The position numbers and the translations under genes are program-made. The notes below the pieces were generated by a model. The model worked only from the letters and a program-made list of their open reading frames with translations, ran no database searches and was not told the origin of the DNA. This document shows, piece after piece, positions 44,101-56,215 of a DNA stretch of 64,000 bases. Source of the stretch: Limnanthes douglasii subsp. nivea (Eukaryota > Streptophyta > Magnoliopsida > Brassicales > Limnanthaceae); contig JAUPFV010000003.1 of the NCBI GenBank assembly GCA_036936605.1, positions 101,193,278-101,257,277 on the forward strand. Direction: 5' to 3'. How positions within the stretch are numbered: position 1 is the stretch's first letter; each line of letters opens with the position of its first letter.

Positions 44101-45700
44101 TGAGACTCTTGCGATATCCTGCGCAAACCAAATAAATATATCCAAGTTATTGGATAAAAATATTAATATTTGAGATCACAAAGCCTCTCGTAGTCCCTAC
44201 CCAATGAAGACAATACGTCTAAAGGCGAGCCTAATTTCTTCTACTACTTCCCCAAGCTCGATAATTCAAGGGGACTTCCTTGGGTCATTTGGATCATCTG
44301 GAATAATACATCATGCTTAATTTATATTCTTGTGAAGAAAGGAAAATTGAGTGACAATCTATGGTTACACATTGATTACCATGGATTATGCTGATTTTTC
44401 AATTGAGAATTTACTGTATGTACTGCATAGTTAATATGATAGCGCATATTTTCTTAATCCATGATTATTCGATAAAAATATTGTAAGATGATAAACCGTT
44501 TATAATCATGAAAAATATTTGAATATATTTTATGTAAACCCTATGTCCCAAGGTACATCGAGTCTTAGTTCTCCGAGAACTAAAGTCTTGACTTTATTTA
44601 ATCGAGTGAGGAACTTTTGAAAGAGTAAGATATGTGTTGTGCCTATGATTTGGCCATAACTCTTCTTATGAAGAATGTTGACAGAGATTCCTGTATCGAT
44701 CATGATTTGCATGACTTCTTCTCCCACGATTTTGGTGGTGATGGCTACTACATCTTCATATGATCTTGCTAACCATGTTAATTTATCATTATCAAACGTA
44801 ATCAGAGGAATACGAGATAGATAAAGATAGACCGACATCTGATCTACTTGTTAAATTTTAAGTTCAACAATAAGATTATTTCGGGGAGTCTTGGTGATAC
44901 ATGTAAGGGTGTCTCCTCCAACAATAATATCCATAAGTTTTTTGTTAAGGTCGGGATTCAAGAATCCATTATCGAGTTTTTATAGAGCAAAGGTTTGGGC
45001 AGTATGGCACCACAACCTCTTGTTCTAGATTGGACTCGACCCAAAACACTGACAACTGTGTAAAGTCAAAAGAATTATGAGCTGAGTCGTTGATAAATTG
45101 TGAAAGCTTGACCTCATCGATGAGGGTTTTAATATCGTCTCTTAATGTCCTAAAGTGTCACGTATGATGGCAGTTATCGTTATGATACTTACAATATGTT
45201 TTAGGGTAGGTCATAGATTGTGTTTGTGTCCTCGATAAGATCAATGTATTGCGTATTCGAACCCTTAAGATTCCAAGACTAATGACTTTTTACGGATTTT
45301 CGATTGTCAATTCAAGGGTTTCTGTTTTACAAAGAAGAGCGTCGTTGATATAGTTTGGTAATAGGTTTACTTGATTGAATTTGAGCCACATGGACATGAT
45401 GGATATGCACATGTTGGACTCACCTGACATTATATAAGGAGCCTAACCATAAGAAAAACCCACCAACTCCACATGCGGATTTGCCGAGCCATCAATACCA
45501 TATAGTAGTTCTACTAACAAGTTACCCAAACAGCTGGTACACAAATTCATCACCTCCATTGGGTCTACCAATCAATAGTTCAAGATCAATATAATTTTCC
45601 TATGTGGCCCCATTATTATCGACCCACGATTTAGTTTGGCGTCTTCTCCAATGGCATCAGAGATCCTATATGAATATTTGTCATCAAATTTCAATCGATA
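41100..45700 (-). mobile_element. Decayed Tat-like Ty3/gypsy gag-pol (copy 3)
   Basis: Minus-strand domains from right to left. Gag tail CKYHNDNCHH with LRDDIKTLIDEVKLSQFI near 45,090-45,210. Protease MIDTGISVNILH near 44,690. RT: RMCEYFGDLNRAYSKD near 43,890, KVMPFGIK near 43,670 and YIDGMLVT near 43,570 (second catalytic Asp replaced by Gly). RNase H NNKTKYEAAIAGLY near 42,610. Integrase PRR.../GETSFVIVYEMEFVVPEE-like near 41,500. The order and style match the 29-kb copy. It is riddled with stops and frameshifts; no LTRs were resolved. Confidence 0.75.
44530..44838 (-). pseudogene. Retropepsin relic, Tat copy 3
   Basis: The longest open piece of this relic (102 codons) starts with LITFDNDKLTWLARSYEDVV and carries the active-site motif MIDTGISVNILHKKS, followed by decayed downstream sequence. 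It equals the DTGSSANILF protease of the 29-kb copy but ends before an ILGR motif. Confidence 0.65.
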
Positions 45701-45999
45701 CTAACTGGACAAGTAAAATGACACATGGGTTTCCAAACACCAGATCGAGTAGTTGAGAAATGAATTCTTGGGTTTTGGTGAAGACCAACATGCTCCTCTT
45801 GTGATTCTTTTTTATAACTTTCAGAGGTAGTGCTCTAACATGGTTCAAACAACTTCCATCAGACATTATCTGTAGTTTTAACATGTTATGGATCATGTTA
45901 AAAATCAGTTTATTGGATCCAAACTCATCAAACAAGATGATGACTATACCATACATTGCAAGAATAAGTCGAATGCATGTTTTCGGGAGTAAACTAATT

Positions 46000-46310
46000 G
46001 ATTTGTCCAAACCAAAAATAGTTTGAAAGATTTTTATGATATGATGGTCTTTGTATCTTACAAATAAATAATATAGTTAAGGATTTTAGTAGAATTCTTT
46101 ATGAATTAAAAACATATTTGAAGATCAGTGATATGTTGGCCCAAGTTGAGGAACATATCAAAGTCGATGAGGCAATGCGCGTAAGGCTCCAAAGGTTCCT
46201 AAATTCCTATCATTTATATAAAAATATGATGAATATTAACGAGCCCCTTATACTGGATCTAATTTATACCCCCGATCCCTTGGTCAAGCCCCTTATGACA
46301 TAGGTAGTAA
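46000..46310 (+). pseudogene. gag fragment of a further Tat-like element
   Basis: The plus strand reads KISDMLAQVEEHIKVDEAMR at 46,118-46,180. It resembles NFEDLLS...VKEHIKV of Tat copy 1 and the AHLLDQVEKRI region of copy 2. It is opposite in strand to the relic at 41-45.7 kb, so it is a separate insertion or a rearranged end. Confidence 0.5.
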
Positions 46311-46479
46311 AATCAAGAATTCTAAGGTAAAGTAATGAGCAACTACTACAACAACATAAGGCCAAAGTTTAACATTTTATATTTTTTAGAGACACTTTCT
46401 CCTACTCCGATGGTATAAGAAGGTCTTAATGAGGTATATGAATTTAATACTGACTTTAATATTTGTTTTATGTCTATCT

Positions 46480-46720
46480 AGTGTTAAACATAATCCTAAA
46501 AACTTCAGGGAGTCCTCGTACAACTGCAGATAATTTAGAGTTTGGATGATTCTAAACATTGTCCTAGACACTCTATGGAGTCCTCGTACCCGCAAACATT
46601 CTAATGTTCAAATGATTCCAAATGTAGTCATGGACAATAAGGATTCTATATACTCCCATAAAAATTCTAGTCTTAGAGTGATTTTAAACGTATTCTTATA
46701 CACTAAGGAGTCAACAAACT
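46480..46720. repeat. Degenerate 64-bp tandem repeat, about four copies
   Basis: GATTCTAAACATTGTCCTAG at 46,548, GATTCCAAATGTAGTCATGG at 46,612 and GATTTTAAACGTATTCTTAT at 46,678 mark successive units. An earlier unit near 46,484 shares GGAGTCCTCGTAC. Confidence 0.7.
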
Positions 46721-46817
46721 TCATAAAATATCTACCATCGAAATTAATTACTCCATTTGGATTAATAGAGTCGCGGAAACATATTCTTCTATGTCCAGGA
46801 TAACCCGATATCGTGAT

Positions 46818-47130
46818 GCACTAAGACTACCATGACTAAAAAAGCCTACAATCGAAGCAACCAATAACGTATGACTTTCCTCCATGCCAAAGATAGCCCG
46901 AGCTCTCAATGCATTAAGACCCTCGTGGCTTAAAAGGCCTTTATCTAAAGCAACTAGTACTACATTTTCCTTTCTCTCCATCGATAATATCCAAAGATCT
47001 TAATGCACTAAGACCGTTGTGACTCATAAAGCCTTCATTCGAAGAGCCCAACAATGCATTTCCCTTCCTTCTTACGGAGGATAACTCGAGTTCTTAACCC
47101 GTTAAGACTCATATAGCTAAAGGCGGCTTC
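46818..47130. repeat. Degenerate 94-bp tandem repeat, about four copies
   Basis: Units start GCACTAAGACTAC (46,818), GCATTAAGACC (46,911), GCACTAAGACCG (47,005) and CCGTTAAGACTC (47,099). Each contains an AAGCCT/AAGGCC word and a TCGAAG-like word. Tandem arrays in untranslated regions are known for Tat/Ogre-type elements. Confidence 0.75.
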
Positions 47131-47139
47131 ATTTGGAGA

Positions 47140-49140
47140 AATTGGCTATGTATTACTCCTCAAAAGCCCTTTTAAAAACAGAATCCACAAGAAGTGGTCC
47201 ATATTCCGAGAGTATTCATATGGAATCCAAGCTCTAGGGCTATAAGTTCAAAAAATAACGAGAAACAAAAAAATAAAAGCACAACCCGAAGTTTATACTC
47301 AGTTTACTTTTATAACACAAACCCAAAATCAAAGCCAAAGGCTCATTCAAAATTAAAACAGAGCAACAAAAAAAAGACATTCATATATTAAAAAACCTGG
47401 ACACCGAGAGACTTTATCATACGTTCGCCTCCAACGGGCTTGATTATCAAAACTGAAACGACAATACCATACGTTATCAAGTTAATGGTGGTTGCACACG
47501 TTTGTGTCACCTGTTAAAAGATCTTCCACTCTCCAACACATGATGATTATATTCCTAGCTATCATAACTAAACTCATGACTCATCTTTGATATATATTTT
47601 TTCTATCAAACATCATAATTTTGGCTTTCTCAAATTTTCGTAACTAATTAGTAGCTATCTAGATTTTAATAAATTCGGTCGGTAGTAAACTTGACATGAT
47701 TAGTCATTTTCGAGCATCTTATAATCACTCATGTTTTTAGTTCGTTCATTATAATAATCACCATTTTGGATATCATATCCATATGTTTTTATACGGTAAC
47801 CGAACTATATTTCTATATCTCAACAGCAAAGATAACTATTTTTGAAAATAAATATTTTAAATTTTTTGCACCTGAATGGTTGTGAATTTTACCTCACAGT
47901 TATAATAGAAATACTATGAAACTGGTTTATAATATATATTTAAAAGGTTTTGGTGATCCACAACTTATTCAAATTGCACTACTCTGGTATTACAGGAAGT
48001 GAGGGCAAGTGGCGTTGGAAGCATTTTCCATAAGTGAAGGTTGGTCAATATCTTGATTTGGTTGGTAGCTTGATGTTTGATCACAAATTCACAATGAACA
48101 AGTCGGTTAGTGTTGGAAATTGAAACTCTGTCGCCATTTTAAGACCTGTCATTTCCGACTGTGACAGATCATGTTTATTAGTCTGCCCTCCATTCTAGTG
48201 AAAGCTCAATGGTAAGATAAGTTGAAATTTATTTGAATGCATGGTCCAATTCTTGTGAAACCGTGCCTTTTGCATTCATCAATATTGAAATTTATTTTCA
48301 GGATACTGGATTTGGTGCCTTCTTTTTTATATTAGTACATGACAGTGTACACATGATCCCATTTTTTAATACTTTTAAATCAACACTACAATGTGTTGTT
48401 CAAGATAAAAAGTATACATTATTTTTTATGTAATCTTATGTTATCATCTAGGGACTCGCTAAAGAATAATGAGCTAAATCTATCATCCACAAGAAAAACT
48501 CAAAATTTTCGAAGTTCTATTTATTTATAATTTATATTATTAGTTGTTTAGTAAAATGGTAAAACATAAAGTTAGTAAAATCTACAATTTTATTTTTTAA
48601 AATTTATTAAAATCAACCAATTTTATTTTTTTGAGATTTTAAAAATAAAAAATCATAATCGAAATAGAGAAAAATTTGTGTCTTTCAATCAACATTTATA
48701 TGAAAGATGTATACACTATTATATTTTTTATTATAAAAATTCGCTTTTAAGAAAACTCATAAAATTCATATTATGCCTTTCGATGATGTTCGGGTGGTGT
48801 TCGTCGCCATCGTCCTGGCGGAAAAAAAAATTGGAGCCATCTTCTAGTTAAATGTGTTGAAATCCCATCAAGACTATGGTGGAATGAGCAACCATTCCTC
48901 CATAACACATAATTCCGGTTATTGAGTTCGATTGATTCGTTTGCTTCTTATGCATTTTTTGACATCCGGTTATTGGGTTCGATTGATTCGTTTGCTTTAT
49001 ATGCATTGTAGAAGGTAATCCAATGCAAAACATCATCTATTGTTGATTATGCTCACCATTTTGAGTAACTTAATATGCGTATCGCTTTGACTCGATGACC
49101 GAGTGAGTCAAAGAGGTCGGTAAGACACTTGAGTTTTTGC
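47140..49140. other. No supported gene
   Basis: Open frames here are short and low in coding character. The stretch near 48,680-48,810 (ATGTATACAC, then GTGGTGTTCGTC) resembles 59,680-59,800, so it is a dispersed repeat. Two direct copies of TCCGGTTATTG(A/G)GTTCGATTGATTCG lie near 48,912 and 48,964. Confidence 0.4.
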
Positions 49141-49149
49141 TTAAAATGA

Positions 49150-50370
49150 GATCTAGGGAAATGAGAAAAAAGGAAGAACACCTAGATTAGATTATGTATG
49201 CGAGAGGTCAGACATTTTACGTTTAAGATCAAAGAGTGTGACTGTAAGTGAATGGCGTGCGGTAGCAAAAACATCAATTGTCATTTATTTTGTTGGTAAC
49301 CGTTTTAATGTGATGATAAGTGGGCCATAAGTGTCACTTCCGGAAAACACAACCATGATCCGATTGTGTATTTACAAGGACATAAGGAATTTGCGAAGTC
49401 AAAAACGAAAAAATAGAGCTTGTCGAAGTTTCGATGGTAAACGGAACAACTCCGCGTGAAATATTGGTGGCTTAAAGAAAACCGATCCGGAGAACGCGTC
49501 CAACGTCCGTCATGTATACAATCACCGCCAAAGAACAAAATTGGTTGAAAAAGATGGTCGGTTGCAAATGCAATACTTGTTAGCAAAATTACAAATGCAC
49601 AAATACATTCAATGACATCAGACGACCAGTGAAGGATCCGATTCCATAATCTATTTGTTTTTTACACACGCGGTGATCACTGATTTACTACAGACCTTCC
49701 ATCGGTTGCTAATCATGGATAACACGTAAAAATATTAGATATAGGACACCGTCGTTTGAAGTAGTTGAGGTTACATGGACTGAAAAAATGTTTTTCATTG
49801 CATTCTCATTCATGGTCCACGAGAAGCAACACAACTACAGATGAGCTTTGAGATGTTGGAAAACGGTTATGGAAGAGAACGATTGTGAGTTGTCTTATTG
49901 TATAATTACGCATCATTAAATTTCTTTGATGTATATCATAAGAAAACTATTTCTATTTGCAAATAACATGTTATGTGAATGACATATCAACAATAATGTA
50001 AGCGAGAAAACAATATTTTTTAAGATGGTACAAATTCTAACAATTTTTGGTCTCTTGGAATGATGTTGTCGCATCGATCACTGTTGACCAAATGAACAAG
50101 AAGGTTAGAAAAAATACAGTGGATGTTAAAAAACCAAGAGAATGCGATTGATTATGAATACACTAACAAGATCATGCATTTTGATAATAGGATGTCTAAT
50201 AGGACAGAAAGCTCGCGCGCTACGTTGTATAAACACATAGGGACAAACCAAACGAATTTTGAAGGATTTTGGGAGAAGGTTCATGACTTGCTTTTGATGC
50301 AACATTCAACCATAAAAGAATCTCTAAAGTTAAGAAAGTATTATCTTATTCATAAATTCTAAGAATTTGA
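49150..50370 (+). pseudogene. FAR1/MULE-like transposase relic
   Basis: Frame-hopping translation gives SEWRAVAKTSI and GNRFNV, then HNHDPIVYLQGHKEFAK followed by REILVALKKTDPENASNVRH, the typical N-terminal half of plant FAR1-related MULE transposases. Near 50,050 it reads SWNDVVASI, and at 50,123-50,362 an open piece carries ESSRATLYKHIGTNQTNFEG followed by FWEKVHDLL, matching the C-terminal half. The catalytic core between is heavily decayed. The minus-strand fragment at 2.1-2.45 kb is the same class. Confidence 0.7.
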
Positions 50371-51450
50371 ACCATTCGAATTATCACATGGGTACGTGGC
50401 ACCAATCAATTTTGATTAGTTCAGATATCTTTGGAAGCATATCACCAGTGATTCTGATATTATCCGAATGGAAGTTCGGACAAATCAAATAAAATGCAAT
50501 GGATGAACAAGAGCTTGAGTGGGACAATGACTCACCTATGGGCCTAACAACTTATTTCTTGGGCTTGGGGGCTCATATGATCGACCCGACTATAAGATCC
50601 GACCCGCACGACCCATTGGTCAAAGAAAAACACTATAAATATCCCAACTAACATCATTAAGAGGGTTGAACTTCTTCCAAAGACATTAAATACTAGCACA
50701 CACCTCATTTCTCTCACAAACCCTTACAAAAATAGTTAATATTTACCAACTAAAGGTTTTCCCAGTTTTACACTTGGTATAGATTTTACCATCACCAACT
50801 TTGACCATCACCAACTTTTCCATATACACTTTATAACCTAATTTTAGTGTCCAACCAGAAAAATACCAAACAAAGTTTTTTTTATTCTTGAAAACCTAAA
50901 AGCCAAGAAGCCTATTGGCTCCATACAATCCATCAATTTAGAAAACCAACAACATTTTTCAGTAATAAACAATAAAATGCAAAAACTCTAACTGCATTTC
51001 AAACATTTATGATATTCATATATTAAAGAACTAATAATTATATTCAAAATTTCTAGTAGTAATTGCATACCAAGTCGCAAATGGACTAAATTTATGATGA
51101 TCAATTTCTAGTACTAATTACATACCAAGAATTTTCGTACTTTCATATATTAAACAACTAATCATTATAATCTATCTATGTGGAAAATATCAAACTTACT
51201 TCAGTTTTCTGCAACATGTTAAATTAAATCCTCCATTTTAATTTGCTCCAAAAATCATAATTGGATGCATTTGCATCCAATCAAGAAATAGAATGAAACC
51301 GCTTTGTGTAATTAACATGCATAACCAGATGACTAGGGTAAACTAATCACATATCAGGTGTCAAGGAGCGCGATAGAACCATCCATGGTATTTGTCCCCA
51401 ATAATGAGGACTCTATAATATGGTGATACATATATACCAACACCGCAGTA
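50371..51450. other. No gene; possible LTR fragment
   Basis: Around 50,540-50,700 the sequence changes character: GACCCGAC and CCGACCCGCACGACCC words, then CTATAAATA (about 50,634) followed by CTCATTTCTCTCACAAACC. This is LTR- or promoter-like, but no partner copy exists in the window. Confidence 0.3.
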
Positions 51451-51469
51451 CCCCAAACATAGCGCTGAA

Positions 51470-52010
51470 CCTACCCTTTCAAGTCTTGTACGAGGAACAT
51501 ATACGTGTAATTGACGTACGTGTTTCTCTTGTCAACAAATAGACTACTCATAAATATGTGTAAAATATACGCACGTGCAACCTGGTGTAGTGTTGCATCA
51601 ATGAGAAAAGCGTTGCTATCATGATAGGCCTCGTCGTTAAACCTGTTGCGGAGAAAATTATGGCCCAGCCTGATCCTTAAGTTCACCCGGATCTACATAT
51701 AAGAGTACGGAAGCATAAAAAATGGTCAGCGTCTTGTTATATCTGATCGGAAGCAACACATAGTCACTATCAACCTTCAGACCCCGATCATATGGATATC
51801 ATCAATGGTGATACTCATCTCACCGAATTTAAAATAGAAAATGTTTATTTTTGGATACCAACGCTCTATGAACATCTCCATAATGTCGATACGTGGCTGC
51901 ATAGAGGATATCAACTTGATTAGCCTACCGAAATGTGTGGTATCTAACAATGCTCTAACTTTACCCCATGTCCCAAACTCGAGCTCCTATGACTGGTGTA
52001 GTAGGCGTAC
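51470..52010 (-). pseudogene. Plant mobile domain relic
   Basis: The minus strand reads KVRALLDTTHFGRLI, then MEMFIERWYPKINIFYFKFG and EMSITIDDIHMIG, then ARAYILHIFMSSLFVDKRN. These are the successive signature blocks of the plant mobile domain (ERWRPE..., GEMTITLDDV..., ARAYLL...LFPDKS). Stops and a frameshift near 51,790 break it. The right part (51,471-51,686) is open for 71 codons. It is likely a remnant of a MULE-linked gene and lies only about 1.1 kb from the FAR1/MULE relic. Confidence 0.75.
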
Positions 52011-52714
52011 AAACGCAATTTAGGGTCTTGCAAATAATAACATGGCTTGGTGTTAGTAAAATATATACTCACAAAATAATAATACATATATACACTAATA
52101 ATAATAAATTTCAAAATTACCACTACATATCAAACATAGTAGATATTATGGTCTCTAAATATATCATGAAATAAATCAGATAAACAATTGGGTGGAACTC
52201 AAAGAGGTGGAAATGGTCATTATCTGAGGTAGAGTTCGATGATGTGGAACATAGAATGAAACATCCCGTGTTGCCTTGCAGTTTCTACTCTCACCTAAAT
52301 ACCTTCTTTTTTTGTTGTCTCACTATTGATGGCTGTTTTAAATCGAAATGGTTCTGGAGACTAATAAGATCGAGCTACCTAATAATCCAAACATAAGCTC
52401 CTCACAGAGGCACCTAAAAATCAGAGATCACAAAATCATTTTGTAAGAAATAAAAACACAAAGAACAAAATAGGATAATATTCAAGAACTATTGACCTCA
52501 ATGATGATGAATTTACTACGATTCCATCTACCAAATCATTCCCAATATTCAAGATCACATACAAACATCAAGGAGAAACATCCAAGTATCAAACAAGACT
52601 TATGTAGAAGCTTTCAACAAACACGATAACAAAGAAGTATTCATCCTTATAAATGTTATCGAGAAATATTACCACTACTCTATCCAATACAATAGGGAAG
52701 ATAAAGATAGGTCA

Positions 52715-53563
52715 TTGGAATATTTTAAGTTCACCATAATTGGAAAGTTCTTAAAAGGTACACCTAAACTCTCAATCAATAACAAATCCATGGAATTGCT
52801 TAAAGTTTTTGGCAATGTTGATGTCTCCAATCGGGATGTGAGACATATACTTATTGAATTCACTATTAAAGAAGACTTATGTAAGTTATCGTCTAAAATC
52901 ATCTGGACTATTGAATAATACTCTATGCAATTGTTCAAATGGACACCTGAATTAAATTCTAAGCATGAATTACTCATAAGCCATGTATGGATAAGAATAT
53001 CCAACTTGCCTGGATATCTCTACAATACCAACATAATCAGGACTATAACATCAACAATAGGAATCCCTTTAAAAATTTGGATACCTGAGAAACATAAAGT
53101 CAAGCACAATTCTTGTTATGCCTGGATTGAGCTTGACATAACTAAAAACCTACTCTACAATGCATGGGTTGGATTTGGTAGTAATGAGGGTTGTTGGCTA
53201 AATATTAGCTGTAAAGATATACCCTCCTATTGTTCTCACTGCAAACATATTGGACACAAGAGTACTGACTGTAAAAAACAACACTCCAAGACTAGAGATA
53301 AAACTAAAGAGGTTCTTAGAAAAACTTATCTGAATAGTCTTACTGATGTAATTAAGACTTTGATTCCCAAGATAAAATCTTTAATTGTTAATAATAACAC
53401 CTTTGATCACACTAATTTTGAAGACTTACATGAGGATGAATTGATTGATCATGTCTTAATTAATTCAAAACAATCTGAAAACAAGCTACATAACCAACCC
53501 TCAAACAAAGATTTAGCTAATCTCGCTATAACTAAAATCATTACTGATAACAAGAAGGCTTAA
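52715..53563 (+). pseudogene. LINE ORF1 (DUF4283 and CCHC zinc knuckle)
   Basis: One frame with a TAA at 52,916-52,918. The N-terminal half has FKFTIIGKFLKGTPKLS and RHILIEFTIKEDL (DUF4283). The middle has MQLFKWTPELN and VWIRISNLPGYLYN. The zinc knuckle CSHCKHIGHKSTDC (C-x2-C-x4-H-x4-C) lies near 53,235, and a Lys- and Asn-rich tail ends at 53,563. It is the RNA-binding partner of the LINE RNP. Apart from the single stop it reads cleanly. Confidence 0.8.
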
Positions 53564-53895
53564 TTTGACATGAACAACAAATAATACTTAAAATAGACCT
53601 CTTACCCTAAGAAAGTTGAGGTTATATAAACGATTGAATCCCTTGAGACTGTATTTAGTTGTAACATCTTGTCCGACTATATTAACCTGCCCTCAGAGTA
53701 TCACACCCCTAACAAGAAACATATAAGGAGCCTATCCTCATCCCCTACAAGGAAAACAATAAAAACTGATGAAGACTTCAAAGATCTGCTAAACAAGAAA
53801 CTTAAGAAAGTTAAGAAAAATAAAAATAAAAGAACTCCAATTGTCAAGGATTTGATAAACACTGAACCAAATAAATCTCCCCTCGATATTAATAA

Positions 53896-55455
53896 ATGAT
53901 TATAAATATCCTCAATTGGAATATTCGTGAGATAGGTAATAAATCCTCGAAGAGAAGGCTCAAGTATTTGAAAATGAAAAAATAAAATAGATACCATTAC
54001 CCTTCAAGAACCTTCAAAAATATTTCCAAAATTCCATTAAGTTTTCAAAACATGTGGACCCACAATGATGACTTATTTTCCATCGTTGAGCAAAGTTGGT
54101 CTCATGATATAATAGACAATCCTAGTAATATATTTTGTACAAATCTAATAGGCTCAAAACTGTTCTTAAAGATCAGAATAAAGAGTGTTTTGGAAATATT
54201 TTTGATGTCGTAGCTGATGCTGAAAATATTTTCAACTCTCTTGAGGCTATCTATCATCTCTGTAAATAATTCAAGACATAATAAGTTTGACAAAGCTAAG
54301 ATCACTCACTTTCACTTTATTATCAAAGAAGAAATATATTGGCTTAAAAAAAGCCATACTAATTGGATTGGGGATGGGGACAGCAATACTAAAATATATC
54401 ATAGCTATGTTAAAAGAAAAAGAAGAAAGAATAGAATCAATAAAATTTATGATCATAGAGTGTGGTTAACTAACCTTAATCAAATTTATGATTCGGCTGA
54501 GAATTATTTAAGAAATTCCATATCTGACCATCCTAATAATGTTGATCTTAACTCTCTTCAGAACTTAATTCCTAAGATAATTTTTGAGGATAAAAATAGA
54601 GAACTAATATCTACTCCTGATTTAGATGAAATTCATGAGGTTACCTTCAATCTTAACAACTCTAGTGCTGCTGGTATTGATGAGTATAATAACATTTTAT
54701 GTAAAACTTTCGGGCATATTATAAAGATAGATCTCTGGGCTGCAGTCCAGCCCTCTTTTCATGGCCACAACCTCCCTCATGGTGTCCTTGCTACTTTAAT
54801 AAGTCCTATACCAAAATCCAACAATACTAATTCTTGAAAATAATTTAGACCCATTAGTCTATGCACAATACTAAACAGAATTGTATCGAAAATCCTCAAA
54901 AACATATTAGCTATTCTTCTTCCAAAAATTATCTCTAAAGTCGAGAAGGGTTTTATCCTTAAGAGAGACATCCAAGACAACATAATATTAGCTAAAGAGT
55001 TGCTCCATGATCTTAAACATAAACCTAAAGGAGATAACATAATAATCAAGGTTGACATGACGAAGGCATTCGATAAAGTGCAACGTAGTTTCATACTTGG
55101 AATCATGTCCCTTTCTGGTTTGTCCAACGATTTCATTAATATGATTGGTAGAATGATTCAGAATGTTTACATGTATATTCTTATTAATGGTGAGTCTATA
55201 GGCTACTTTAAAAATAAGAGAGAGGTAAGACAAAGGGATCCACTATCCTCTAGTATGTTTATCATTGCCGAAAAGTATCTTATTTGTGGCTTAAAGATTA
55301 ATAAGATTTCCAATGAGAATAAATCAATGACTTACAAAACTGAAATCCATATCATCATTCATTTCCTTGCCTTTACGAATGATCTTCTCATCTTCACCAA
55401 TGGCCTTCCTTATTCAATTGACAAACTGCCGTCCTTTTTGCATCATTACCAATAG
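53896..55455 (+). pseudogene. LINE ORF2: endonuclease trace and reverse transcriptase
   Basis: ATG 53,896 begins MIINILNWNIREIGNKSSKR, the start of the L1 endonuclease, but after about 30 codons the sequence jumps to the end of the domain (FQNMWTHNDDLFSIVEQSW), so most of the endonuclease is deleted. Linker and RT follow: WLKKSHTNWIGDGDSNTKIYH, then SPIPKSNNT, RPISLCTILNRIVSKILKN, IIIKVDMTKAFDKVQRSF and a FADD block changed to FTNDLLIFTNG near 55,375. Stops lie at about 53,983 and 54,835. Confidence 0.8.
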
Positions 55456-55879
55456 TTTTATGGTCAATTAATTAATAAATACAAGACCAAAATTATTACA
55501 TCATCTAGTTTTAACCATAATAAAAAAAAATATTGAAATTCTAACAACAATTTTATAAATTTTAAGCCTCTTGTTGCTAAAATGAGAGAAACGATCAATG
55601 GTTGTGAGGGTGGTTTTGGTCAATAAACAAAGAAATACATATCAAAACTATTGTGTCGATTATTGTAAGTTGGGGCATTTGGAAGGTTATGAATGAAGTT
55701 AAGCACAATGTACTACTAACACTGCCATATGCTATATTAATAAAATGGTTATTAATCTTGATCAAGCTAATCTCTTTAAGAAACTCATTGGTGGCACGAT
55801 GATAATGTTGTTATAGATATGAGTTATTTCAATCATCTAAAGAATCCCAAGAAAGCTACTATACTTAATTAGACTCCTC

Positions 55880-56100
55880 CTGTTTATAACATATTCAAAC
55901 TAAATCTGGATGGCTCTTGCTTGTCTAATGATGAAGCTAGTGATAGCAGAGTTGTGAGGGATAGTCAAGGAAATAATATTAAGGGATTCGGTAGGTTCTA
56001 TGGTAAAACTACTTTGATCGTGGCAGAAGCCAGAGCCATTTTAGATGGACTCATAATATGCGATATTTTACATATTGACAACATGGACATCAAATAAGAT
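55880..56100 (+). pseudogene. LINE RNase H domain relic
   Basis: The reading NLDGSCLSNDEASDS, then RVVRDSQGNNIKGFG, then VAEARAILDGL is the RNase H type found at the 3' end of plant L1 ORF2 (D-G-S, G-V-x-R-D, A-E-A). The end of the domain recurs in the tandem units that follow. Confidence 0.7.
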
Positions 56101-56215
56101 ATAAAAAATCCTAGTTTATTTATTTCTTCGGGAAAACATCATTGGACGCTTGAGCCCTACTTGGCCTGTTGTAAAAGTTTTATGACTCCTAACATAATGA
56201 TATCACATATTATAG

